From Phocaeicola vulgatus (GTDB lineage: Bacteria; Bacteroidota; Bacteroidia; Bacteroidales; Tannerellaceae), in assembly GCA_022009975.1 (NCBI GenBank), contig CP091733.1, positions 1,505,001 through 1,569,000 of the forward strand: 64,000 nucleotides of DNA. Reading direction: 5' to 3'. The stretch's first letter is position 1. Each line of letters begins with the position of its first letter. Positions 58,001 to 64,000 of the stretch are shown here, piece by piece. Made by a program: the position numbers and the translations under genes. The notes under the pieces were generated by a model. That model was not told where the DNA came from, did no database searches, and saw only the letters and a list, made by a program, of their open reading frames with translations.

Positions 58001-58521
58001 CCTTTCTCCTCTCCAACCAATTCCCAATTCTTACCGTCGTGCGAAGCCATCACACGAATAGCATAGCCCTCGGAAGCTTTGTCTTGATAGTAAGCCAATT
58101 CCCCTGTAAACTTCAAATCTTTAAGATTTACCTTCATAGCTTCCCAATTGAACTCCACGAAAGCATTCTCGCCTTTGATTACCTGGCTGGAAACAGTATT
58201 GCCATCAATCATCTTCTCCTTGTCACGGTTGGACAACTCCCCCTCATTAGTCTTTACACGAAGGAAAGAAGGAGCCTTGCTGCTGATGATTCCATCCGTC
58301 ACAAGATGTCCCGTCAAGTTGAAATCCGCATTGGACGAAGTATACACCATTCGGTTCAAGGCAATATTCCTATAAGTATCGTCCTTCACCATCTTGGGTG
58401 CCGTGAACTGGGACGGGTGTCCCGGATATTGTCCAATTCCTCTTGTCTCGATTTGATTATCGGCATACGCAAAGCTCAAGGTTTGACTCAGTAAAGCCAT
58501 TATCATAATTGCTCTTTTCAT
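55018..58521 (-). CDS. GH2-family glycosidase with F5/8-type (discoidin) domains
   Basis: About 1167 residues from the ATG at 58521 (MKRAIMIMALLSQTLSFAYA, signal peptide). An N-terminal part with two discoidin-like modules (MASHDGKNWELVGEEKGAG; WIDVADLGDPKQK..ARYVRLLLTEPDASG-type), then the GH2 sugar-binding, immunoglobulin-like and barrel domains. Probable acid/base Glu is in YCGRNEGFPP, and nucleophile Glu in HSERGMPNVPSFE. Layout matches exo-beta-glucosaminidase/mannosidase-like GH2 enzymes; exact specificity unknown. No SusC/SusD pair is nearby, so it acts outside a normal polysaccharide locus. Promoter TACCTTTGT at 58560-58552. Confidence 0.88.
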   Translation of the reverse strand: MKRAIMIMALLSQTLSFAYADNQIETRGIGQYPGHPSQFTAPKMVKDDTYRNIALNRMVYTSSNADFNLTGHLVTDGIISSKAPSFLRVKTNEGELSNRDKEKMIDGNTVSSQVIKGENAFVEFNWEAMKVNLKDLKFTGELAYYQDKASEGYAIRVMASHDGKNWELVGEEKGAGLPGEATKQQVSSDPNKFQDVVRLPLRKLNVSIPMKKPGNYGHVRIELSMPGAAWWRIKLIDNSASWRPSAHFSSVWKSALPKSGADAGSQWLYVDLGTEADFDQVNLYWVNKARSGKIQVSADAKNWIDVADLGDPKQKGLTEEVACKGHGRYVRLLLTEPDASGHYALSEMQVMGKGGLHAEAANTLASVDGKQMLNQWQLRREGSDAWIEATVPGTVLTSYMNIGAVPDNRFDDNMRQISESFFNSDFWYRTNIEHYPSANKKQHTYLNFDGINWKAEVMLNGEKIGRIDGAFIRSRFDVTNKLKAGTNKLEVHVIKNAHFGSVKQKNLQNTDLNGGELGADNPTFHASIGWDWITSTPGREIGIWNDVYLTHDNGVRVYDPVVTSTLNLPDTLATMTPSVFLQNADAEAKTVKLTGHIGKIQFEKEVNLKPMEKCEVSFAPADYPQLKDQRMNLWWPNGYGVPYLYDAGFKVTDKASHEVLSEVAFKAGIRQMSYADLDTQTKIYINGKRLNPLGGNWGFSETNLNYRGREYDVAVRYHKEMNYNMIRDWVGQIGDEELYEACDKYGIMIWQDFWLANPWDGPDPYDETMFLNNSEDYISRIRNHACIGIYCGRNEGFPPASIDKVLREQIKTIHPQLGYIPSSADLGVSGHGPYQMKSSSFYFANQSHKLHSERGMPNVPSFESLSRMMAPEHLWPQSDSWGQHDYTLLGAQGGASFNEIMEKRYGKPQNEQQFTKWAQWLNYDGYRAMYESAGQERLGLLIWMSHSCWPSMVWCTYDYYFEPTAAYFGVKKACEPLHIQYNPVKKLAEVVNFAGGSKQGLLAKAQVLDMYGKLIKEESQEVNVGEDQTVGVVSISEPDEEVYYLKLTLVENGEVVSDNFYVMGKEEDNLQALSKLPMATIAIKSKQFEQKGEEWQGEVEIRNTGKVPALLIRLNLKGGDGEQILPVIYSDNYFSLMPNESKKIKVSYRDEDGRGQAPYVEVSGFNQ

Positions 58522-58551
58522 CAGGTTATCATATTTAGATACGTATATATG

Positions 58552-58560
58552 ACAAAGGTA
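58552..58560 (-). promoter_or_regulatory. Promoter -7 element for the GH2 gene
   Basis: Reads TACCTTTGT on the minus strand, 31 bases upstream of the ATG at 58521, which supports that start. Confidence 0.5.
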
Positions 58561-58642
58561 CAATAAAATAACATACTCCTACCGCATTTGCTTAATTTGT
58601 TGTTGTAAAATAACAGTATGAATTTCATTTCCGCACGATTAA

Positions 58643-58687
58643 AACAGCGTTTAAACAGCATTTAAATATCGTTTTAATACCGTTAAA
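58643..58687. repeat. Array of four degenerate 11-12-base units upstream of GH2
   Basis: AACAGCGTTTA, AACAGCATTTA, AATATCGTTTTA and ATACCGTTAAA run end to end, one per helical turn, about 90 bases behind the GH2 promoter. Possible cooperative protein-binding array. Confidence 0.45.
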
Positions 58688-58858
58688 ACAGTCAAAAATC
58701 TAAGACGATTGTATGTTAACGTTTTTAGTTGACTACTAAATGTCTTATCAATAAAGTAAGTTGACTCGGTTAAAACTTAGTAAAAGGAATAAATGATTAT
58801 GGACAAGGCTGCATTGCGGATACGCTTACGATTAATTACAGCGAGATGCCCCCTTCCC

Positions 58859-58920
58859 AAAAGGTAGTATGCTTTTCGGGAAAAGGTAGTATGCTTTTTG
58901 GAAAAAGGTAGTAAGCTTTT
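58859..58920. repeat. Triple tandem 22-base repeat
   Basis: AAAAGGTAGTATGCTTTTCGGG, then AAAAGGTAGTATGCTTTTTGGA, then AAAAGGTAGTAAGCTTTT: three units of 22 bases, each an A-run and T-run around a core, like the units of repeat family A but with another core. Confidence 0.85.
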
Positions 58921-59163
58921 GTCAAATGAGTTTAGACGAAGGAATTAAGAGTAAGTATTAACTGAAGTACAAATGTAAAGAATTATCTGGAATCTCTTTC
59001 TATTTCTGACAAATTACCTGATTTTTTCGAGTAGATTTGTTGCATGACTTGGGATACTTGACCTATTCACTTATATGATAAATGCTTTTTACCTAAACGA
59101 AAAGACAATTGTCGTTACAAAACAAAATAACGAATATCTATTAACCTCGATTAGATAATAGAT

Positions 59164-59183
59164 TTTACATGTTCATGTGTAAA
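59164..59183. promoter_or_regulatory. Candidate operator 1 of the Nudix regulator
   Basis: TTTACA (59164-59169) and TGTAAA (59178-59183) form an inverted repeat with an 8-base centre, 15 bases upstream of the -33 box. It shares the GTGTAA half-site with the palindrome at 59232. Confidence 0.5.
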
Positions 59184-59197
59184 TTTTACGCAAAATA

Positions 59198-59230
59198 TTT
59201 GGTGGTTCGGAATATAGCCTTTATATTTGC
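59198..59230 (+). promoter_or_regulatory. Promoter of the Nudix regulator gene
   Basis: TTTG at 59198-59201 and TATATTTGC at 59222-59230, 20 bases apart: full consensus. Confidence 0.7.
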
Positions 59231-59231
59231 A

Positions 59232-59246
59232 GTGTAATTATTACAC
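59232..59246. promoter_or_regulatory. Candidate operator 2 of the Nudix regulator
   Basis: GTGTAATTATTACAC is a perfect 7-base palindrome with one central base, lying just after the -7 box over the expected transcription start, 12 bases before the ATG. A repressor bound here would block its own promoter. Confidence 0.6.
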
Positions 59247-59257
59247 ATAATTAAATT

Positions 59258-59950
59258 ATGGACGAGAAAAAATATTGTTATAAGTATCCGCATCCGGCAG
59301 TAACGACCGACTGTGTTATCTTTGGTTTCGATGGGCAGAGCCTAAAAGTCCTGCTCGTTGAAAGGGGAATTGAACCTTACAAAGGCAGATGGGCATTTCC
59401 CGGCGGATTCCTCAATCCCGACGAAAGAGCTGAAGAGGGAGCACGCAGGGAACTGAACGAAGAGACAGGACTCGAGGGTGCATTCATCGAACAGTTTCAT
59501 ACTTATACCGAACCGAACCGTGACCCTCGTGAGCGTGTTATCACTATCGCCTACTTTGCGCTGGTCCGCATACAGGAAGTCCACGGAGGAGACGATGCTG
59601 CAAAGGCACAATGGTTCCCTATCGAGGAGGTGCCACAGCTTGCATTTGACCACGACCGGATATTGAGGGATGCGACACGCAAACTCCGGGAGCGGATTCA
59701 CTTTGAACCGATTGGCTTTGAGTTATTGCCGGACAAGTTCACCATGAAGGATTTGCAGCTTCTATATGAAGCCATCTTGGACGTGAAGTTCGACCGCAGG
59801 AACTTTTCCAAGAAGATGATTCACTACGGACTTCTCAACCAGTTGGATGAGACGGTTTGGCCAACTCCAAAGAGGGAAGCCCAGCTCTACTCCTTCAACA
59901 AGGAAAAATATGACGAATTCAAAAAGAAAGGATTTCAAATAGAATTTTAA
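59258..59950 (+). CDS. Nudix-domain winged-helix regulator (NrtR/AraR-like)
   Basis: 230 residues: Nudix domain (about 14-150) with a complete Nudix box, G50-x5-E56-x7-R64-E65-L66-x-E68-E69-x-G71-L72, then a C-terminal winged helix (FTMKDLQLLYEAILDVKFDR, FSKKMIHYGLLNQLDETVWP). That order defines the NrtR family of ADP-ribose- or sugar-sensing repressors, which includes AraR of Bacteroides. With an ADP-ribosylglycohydrolase gene next, 21 bases downstream, ADP-ribose sensing is the better guess here. The intact Nudix box means it may also hydrolyse its ligand. Two palindromes with TGTAA half-sites flank its promoter. Confidence 0.88.
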   Translation: MDEKKYCYKYPHPAVTTDCVIFGFDGQSLKVLLVERGIEPYKGRWAFPGGFLNPDERAEEGARRELNEETGLEGAFIEQFHTYTEPNRDPRERVITIAYFALVRIQEVHGGDDAAKAQWFPIEEVPQLAFDHDRILRDATRKLRERIHFEPIGFELLPDKFTMKDLQLLYEAILDVKFDRRNFSKKMIHYGLLNQLDETVWPTPKREAQLYSFNKEKYDEFKKKGFQIEF

Positions 59951-59971
59951 TCACCAAATATATTTATTACA

Positions 59972-61225
59972 ATGAAGAATCTATTACTTAGCACCGCTAT
60001 TGGAGATATTAGCGGAGAACCTTATGAGTTCTATGAAAGTACGAAGGACTATGACGCTGTTGACCTGCTCTTTCCGGGCAACGATTACACCGACGACACC
60101 CTCTGCACATTTGCTTGCGCCGAGGCTCTGCTTCACAATCTTGACATGGCACATAACTTATGGAAAAGATGCCGTGAAGATTTAAACAGAGGGTTTGGCG
60201 GCTGCTTTATCTCGTGGCTGATAGCAAGAGAAGTGCAACCTGCCTATCATTCATACGGCAACGGCAGTGGCATGCGTTGCTCTGCTGCCGGCTTCCTTGC
60301 AAAGACAAAGGAGGAGTGCATTGAAATGGCTATAAGGACTGCCTTGCCTACGCATGACCATTCCGAAGGAATCAAAGGTGCTGTTGCGACTGCCCTCGCC
60401 ATCTTCTACGGAATGCAAGGAAAAGACAAGAATTATATCCGCAGGCATGTGCTTGACGAGTATTATCCAAGCTGGAGCACAAAGAGTTACAGTGAGATAA
60501 AGCCGGGCTATCATTTCGATGCAACCTGCCAACTTACCATTCCAGCTGCATTGATTTGCTTCCTCGAGAGCAAGGATTATGCCGACTGTTTGAAGCTTGC
60601 CATATCACTCGGTGGTGATGCAGATACGCTTGCCGCTATTTCCGGGCCAATGGCATACTCATTCTATAAGGAGATGCCAGAGGAACTTATCGAAAATGCG
60701 AAAAAGAAACTCCCCAAATGGATGCTCTTGATAAACGATGAGTTGGACTATGTAGTATCAAACAACCTGTCCGTTGCAGGAGAAAAGAGATTCAATAATC
60801 GCCCGGAATACACTCCGGACATGATTGAATCCCTAAAGGAGGACGAAGTCTTTGTTTTCGGCAGTAATCTTGCGGGCATGCATGGAGGCGGCGCTGCCCG
60901 TATGGCTTATATCCATTTCGGTGCCATCATGGGTAAAGGAGTAGGTCTGCAAGGACGGAGCTATGCCATTCCAACTATGCAAGGAGGCGTGGAGACCATC
61001 CAACCATACGTTGACGAGTTTATCGAATTTGCACGCAACCACCGTGACCTATTTTTCTATGTAACTCGCATCGGATGTGGCATTGCTGGATTCAGGGACG
61101 AAGAAATCGCTCCTTTGTTCGCAGAAGCAATCTACGAACCCAACATCTGCTTGCCTAAAAGTTTCGCCAAGCTGCTCCAGACTGGTTTGTTTAAAGAGCA
61201 AGAAGATGCAGGCAAGCACATATAG
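59972..61225 (+). CDS. ADP-ribosylglycohydrolase fused to an FGSN-type domain
   Basis: 417 residues. Residues 1-250 are a DraG/ARH-type glycohydrolase: STAIGDISGEPYEFYES, metal motif DYTDDTLCTFACAEALL, NGSGMRCSAAGFLAKTKEEC and SLGGDADTLAAISGPMAYSF. After a linker comes a second domain (about 285-405): DEVFVFGSNLAGMHGGGAAR, GKGVGLQGRSYAIPTMQGGV, FYVTRIGCGIAGFRDEEIAP. That pattern occurs in phage and bacterial proteins near ADP-ribose enzymes and may bind ADP-ribose or NAD-related ligands, but I cannot give it a proven function. It probably removes ADP-ribose from proteins, nucleic acids or small molecules. Confidence 0.85.
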   Translation: MKNLLLSTAIGDISGEPYEFYESTKDYDAVDLLFPGNDYTDDTLCTFACAEALLHNLDMAHNLWKRCREDLNRGFGGCFISWLIAREVQPAYHSYGNGSGMRCSAAGFLAKTKEECIEMAIRTALPTHDHSEGIKGAVATALAIFYGMQGKDKNYIRRHVLDEYYPSWSTKSYSEIKPGYHFDATCQLTIPAALICFLESKDYADCLKLAISLGGDADTLAAISGPMAYSFYKEMPEELIENAKKKLPKWMLLINDELDYVVSNNLSVAGEKRFNNRPEYTPDMIESLKEDEVFVFGSNLAGMHGGGAARMAYIHFGAIMGKGVGLQGRSYAIPTMQGGVETIQPYVDEFIEFARNHRDLFFYVTRIGCGIAGFRDEEIAPLFAEAIYEPNICLPKSFAKLLQTGLFKEQEDAGKHI

Positions 61226-61279
61226 ACATCATCTATCACAACATAGATAAAATTGTTCGTTTGTCTATATAAGATTCCA

Positions 61280-61288
61280 TATCTTTGC
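61280..61288 (+). promoter_or_regulatory. Promoter -7 element for the thioredoxin gene
   Basis: TATCTTTGC, 39 bases before the ATG at 61328, with TTTG at 61260-61263 at a short distance. Inverted TATAGACA (61221-61228) and TGTCTATA (61262-61269) flank the region. Confidence 0.5.
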
Positions 61289-61327
61289 TTCATCAAATTG
61301 AAAGTAAAACTAAAAAACAGAATAGAT

Positions 61328-61624
61328 ATGGAAAACTTTTCGGACATTATTAAGAGCGAACAACTGACTTTAGTGGATTTCTTTGCAACATGGTGCGGAC
61401 CCTGCAAGATGATGCACCCTGTTTTGGAGCAAATCAAGAATGGTCTTGGTGATAAAATACGCATTATTAAAGTTGACGTTGACAAGAATGAAGCACTGTC
61501 CATGCAATATCGCATCCAATCGATTCCGACTCTGATGATTTTCAAAGGAGGTGAATTGAAATGGAGACAGAGCGGCGCCTTGCCGGAGCGCGAACTCAAG
61601 AAAGTGATTGCACAATATCAATAA
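61328..61624 (+). CDS. trxA: Thioredoxin
   Basis: 98 residues from the ATG at 61328 (MENFSDIIKSEQLTLVDFFA). The active site is WCGPC in FFATWCGPCKMMHPVLEQ; the cis-Pro loop is YRIQSIPTLMIFKGGELKWR. It reduces protein disulfides with electrons from thioredoxin reductase. It lies 22 bases before the CoA-disulfide reductase fusion gene and may supply or accept thiol electrons in that system. It has its own promoter but also lies downstream of the Nudix-glycohydrolase pair. Confidence 0.93.
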   Translation: MENFSDIIKSEQLTLVDFFATWCGPCKMMHPVLEQIKNGLGDKIRIIKVDVDKNEALSMQYRIQSIPTLMIFKGGELKWRQSGALPERELKKVIAQYQ

Positions 61625-61646
61625 CCCGCACATAAATGTTACAACG

Positions 61647-64000
61647 ATGACAGCAAGCAAAAAGAGATATATCATTGTGGGCGGCGTGGCTGGAGGAGCT
61701 ACTGCTGCAGCGCGAATCAGACGCATGGCAGAAGATGCCGAAATCATTCTCTTTGAGAAAGGCAAATATATTTCATACGCCAATTGCGGCCTGCCTTATT
61801 ATATCGGCGGTGTGATTGAGGAACGCGAACGTCTGTTTGTACAGACACCCGAAGCTTTCGGCAAACGTTTCAATATCGACGTACGGACAATGAGCGAGGT
61901 GATTGCCATTGATGCGGATGCCAAGCAAGTGACTGTCCGCACAACAGGCAACAAGGAATATACGGAATGCTACGACAAACTGCTGCTCTCCCCAGGTGCT
62001 TCGCCTGTCGTCCCGCCTCTTAAAGGCATCGACAGTGAAGGAATCTTCACCTTGAGAAATGTGGACGACACCGACCGCATCAAAGCTTATATGACAAAAC
62101 ACAAAGTCCGCCGTGCTGTCATTGTGGGTGGAGGATTCATCGGCCTTGAAATGGCTGAGAACTTGAAACATGCCGGGTCACAAGTGGCTGTCGTGGAGAT
62201 GGCGAACCAGGTGATGGCTCCGATAGATTATTCTATGGCGGCACTCGTCCATGAGTATCTCTTGCAACAGGATGTGAAGCTCTATTTAGAACAGGCGGTG
62301 GAGGGCTTTTCCCGTGAAGGGGATGAACTAACCGTCCATTTCAAATCGGGCATCCAGCTGAAGGCGGACATGGTGTTGCTGAGCATCGGTGTAAGAGCCG
62401 AAACCCGTTTGGCTCAAGCTGCCGGACTGAAGATTGGAGATATGCGCGGTATTTGGGTAGATGAATATCTTCAGACCTCCGACCAAAACATTTATGCCGT
62501 GGGAGATGCCATAGAGTTCCCGCATCCCATCACAGGCAAACCTTGGCTCAACTTCCTTGCCGGCCCTGCCAACCGGCAGGCTCGTATCGTTGCGGACAAC
62601 ATGGTGTTAGGCAATCAAGTGAAGTATGAAGGATCCATTGGCACGTCCATTGCCAAAGTGTTTGACATGACAGTGGCAGCAACCGGCTTGCCCGCAAAGA
62701 GATTGAAGCTAATGGAGATTCCTTATCTTTCCGCCACCATTCATAATGGCGCACATGCCGGTTATTATCCGGGCAGTTTGCAGATGGACATCAAGATTAC
62801 CTTCTCGCCAACAGACGGCAAACTTTATGGTGCGCAGATTGTAGGTTATGACGGAGTGGATACTCGCATCAACCAATACGCACTTGCCATCAAGCAGGGC
62901 GCAACCGTTGAAGACCTTACCCGACTGGAACATGCCTACGCTCCCCCATTCTCATCTGCCAAAGACCCGGTTGCCATTTCTGGCTATGTCGCAGGCAACA
63001 TCCTCAGCGGGAAGATGAATCCTCTTTACTGGAGGGAGATGCAGCAGGCAGATAAAAGCAAGGTGACGATTATCGATGTCCGCACGGCAGATGAGTATTC
63101 GTTAGGTACGATTCCGGGAGCTGTGAACGTCCCGCTGGACGAACTGAGAGAACGGATGAAAGAGATTCCGACCAACCGCCCTGTATGGATGTTTTGCGGC
63201 GTAGGATTAAGAGGTTATTTGGCTTCGAACATCCTTAAGGCGAATGGCTATCAGGATGTGAGAAACTTGATTGGCGGATTGAAAACATACAAAGCCGCAA
63301 CGGCTAAAATAGCGGCTCCGGAAGGCTTTGAAACAACGAAGAAGGTTGTTCATGCGACACCTCGTCATGCGCAAACGACAAGGCAGTCATCAAGGTAGAT
63401 GCATGCGGCATCCAGTGCCCTGGTCCCATCCTTAAGATGAAACAGGCAATGGACGGGCTTGCTCCCGGACAGCAGTTGGAAGTCCGTGCCACAGATGCGG
63501 CTTTTCCACGTGATGCGGAGGCTTGGTGCCGGACGACAGGCAACAAATTCCTCGGCAAGCGTTCGGAGGCGGGCATACATATTGCCATGATAGAGAAAGC
63601 CACTCCTTGCGCAATGGAGGTTGCCAAGACGGAGTCTAACGATTTGGGCAAGACGCTTGTCCTCTTCAGCGACGACCTTGACAAGACACTTGCCACCTTT
63701 GTCATTGCCAACGGTGCAGCAGCCACAGGAAAGAAAGTCAGCATTTTCTTCACTTTCTGGGGGCTCAATGCCATCAAGAAGACAGACAAACCAAAGGTGA
63801 AGAAGGACATCTTCGGACGGATGTTCAGTTGGATGCTTCCTTCCGATTCCACCCGCCTTGCCCTCTCCAAGATGAACATGATGGGAATAGGCTCCAAAAT
63901 GATGCGTTATCTCATGAAAAAGAAGGGAGTGGATTCATTAGAGTCGCTCCGCCAGCAGGCAATAGAGAATGGTGTGGAGTTCATCGCTTGCCAAATGTCC
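61647..64000 (+). CDS. CoA-disulfide reductase-rhodanese-TusA-DsrE fusion, frameshifted and cut by the window end
   Basis: Starts MTASKKRYIIVGGVAGGATA. The FAD/NAD oxidoreductase (1-450) has active Cys47 in YANCGLPYYIGG, VIVGGGFIGLEMAENL and IYAVGDAIEF. A rhodanese domain follows with Cys517 in WMFCGVGLRG, then a TusA domain with Cys591 in GIQCPGPILKMKQ, then a DsrE/F-type domain (KTLVLFSDDLDKTLATFVIA, GKKVSIFFTFWGLNAIKKTD) running off the window. The frame breaks at AAA 63373-63375; one more A gives QNDKAVIKVDACG. The fusion joins reductase and three sulfur-carrying domains in one chain, suggesting persulfide or polysulfide reduction and relay. Confidence 0.9.

Larger units (their letters stand above)
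58561..59221. other. Intergenic region between GH2 and Nudix genes
   Basis: About 660 bases, AT-rich, with no credible gene. It holds the degenerate 11-base array (58643-58687), the triple 22-base repeat (58859-58920), an inverted repeat (59164-59183) and the -33 box of the Nudix promoter. Both flanking genes read outward. Confidence 0.6.

Noticed and set aside
1824..63375. Wave of pseudogenes in a decaying genome
   Set aside because: The breaks hit essential genes and are all short losses in homopolymers, with no premature stops by substitution and flanking sequence well conserved.

Overview
The window looks like a chromosome segment of a Bacteroidales bacterium (Bacteroides/Parabacteroides type). 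Signs are the TonB receptor/DUF4249/FecR set with an STN domain, DUF3843, DUF4491, DUF4833 and DUF5020 proteins, GGGtGRT protein, HcpR-Hcp, GH20 and GH2 enzymes with signal peptides, and repeated promoters of the form TTTG-N19-21-TAnnTTTGC. I saw no rRNA, tRNA, integrase, transposase or CRISPR array.

Layout: 0-5.4 kb AraC tail, DUF308 protein and a FecR-TonB receptor-DUF4249 outer-membrane operon (minus). 5.5-8.1 kb DUF5020 protein and dnaX. 8.4-15.3 kb DUF3843, OPT transporter, SpoIID-like protein, sodium symporter, engB. 15.4-22.3 kb a minus-strand block: malic enzyme, thiD, two ThiE-type genes, nadE and an Lrp regulator, divergent from metY. 24.3-27.5 kb a GH20 hexosaminidase and MFS transporter pair. 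27.6-29 kb AT-rich, repeat-laden and nearly gene-free, leading into a type II restriction-modification pair (29.0-32.1 kb), then hcpR and hcp. 34.6-40.5 kb DUF4491, DUF4833, SPOR protein, S9 peptidase, trmD, an ATPase. 40.5-46.1 kb pyruvate:ferredoxin oxidoreductase, followed by an Fe-S scaffold, a small membrane protein and GGGtGRT. 46.3-54.8 kb purine permease, FemAB protein and a run of small redox/detoxification genes. 55-58.5 kb a large GH2 enzyme. 59.2-64 kb a Nudix-winged-helix regulator, an ADP-ribosylglycohydrolase fused to a second domain, thioredoxin, and a CoA-disulfide reductase-rhodanese-TusA-DsrE fusion cut by the window end.

Two things dominate the window. First, about twenty genes, many of them core, are broken by losses of one or two bases, almost always inside homopolymer runs. 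This looks like base-calling or assembly error rather than gene decay, so I annotate these as genes with frameshifts. Second, intergenic regions, mainly between convergent genes, carry several families of dispersed palindromic repeats and look-alike hairpin terminators. The best candidates for undescribed biology are the ADP-ribose/NAD/sulfur cluster at 59-64 kb, the ten-A tract in dnaX, and the repeat families.
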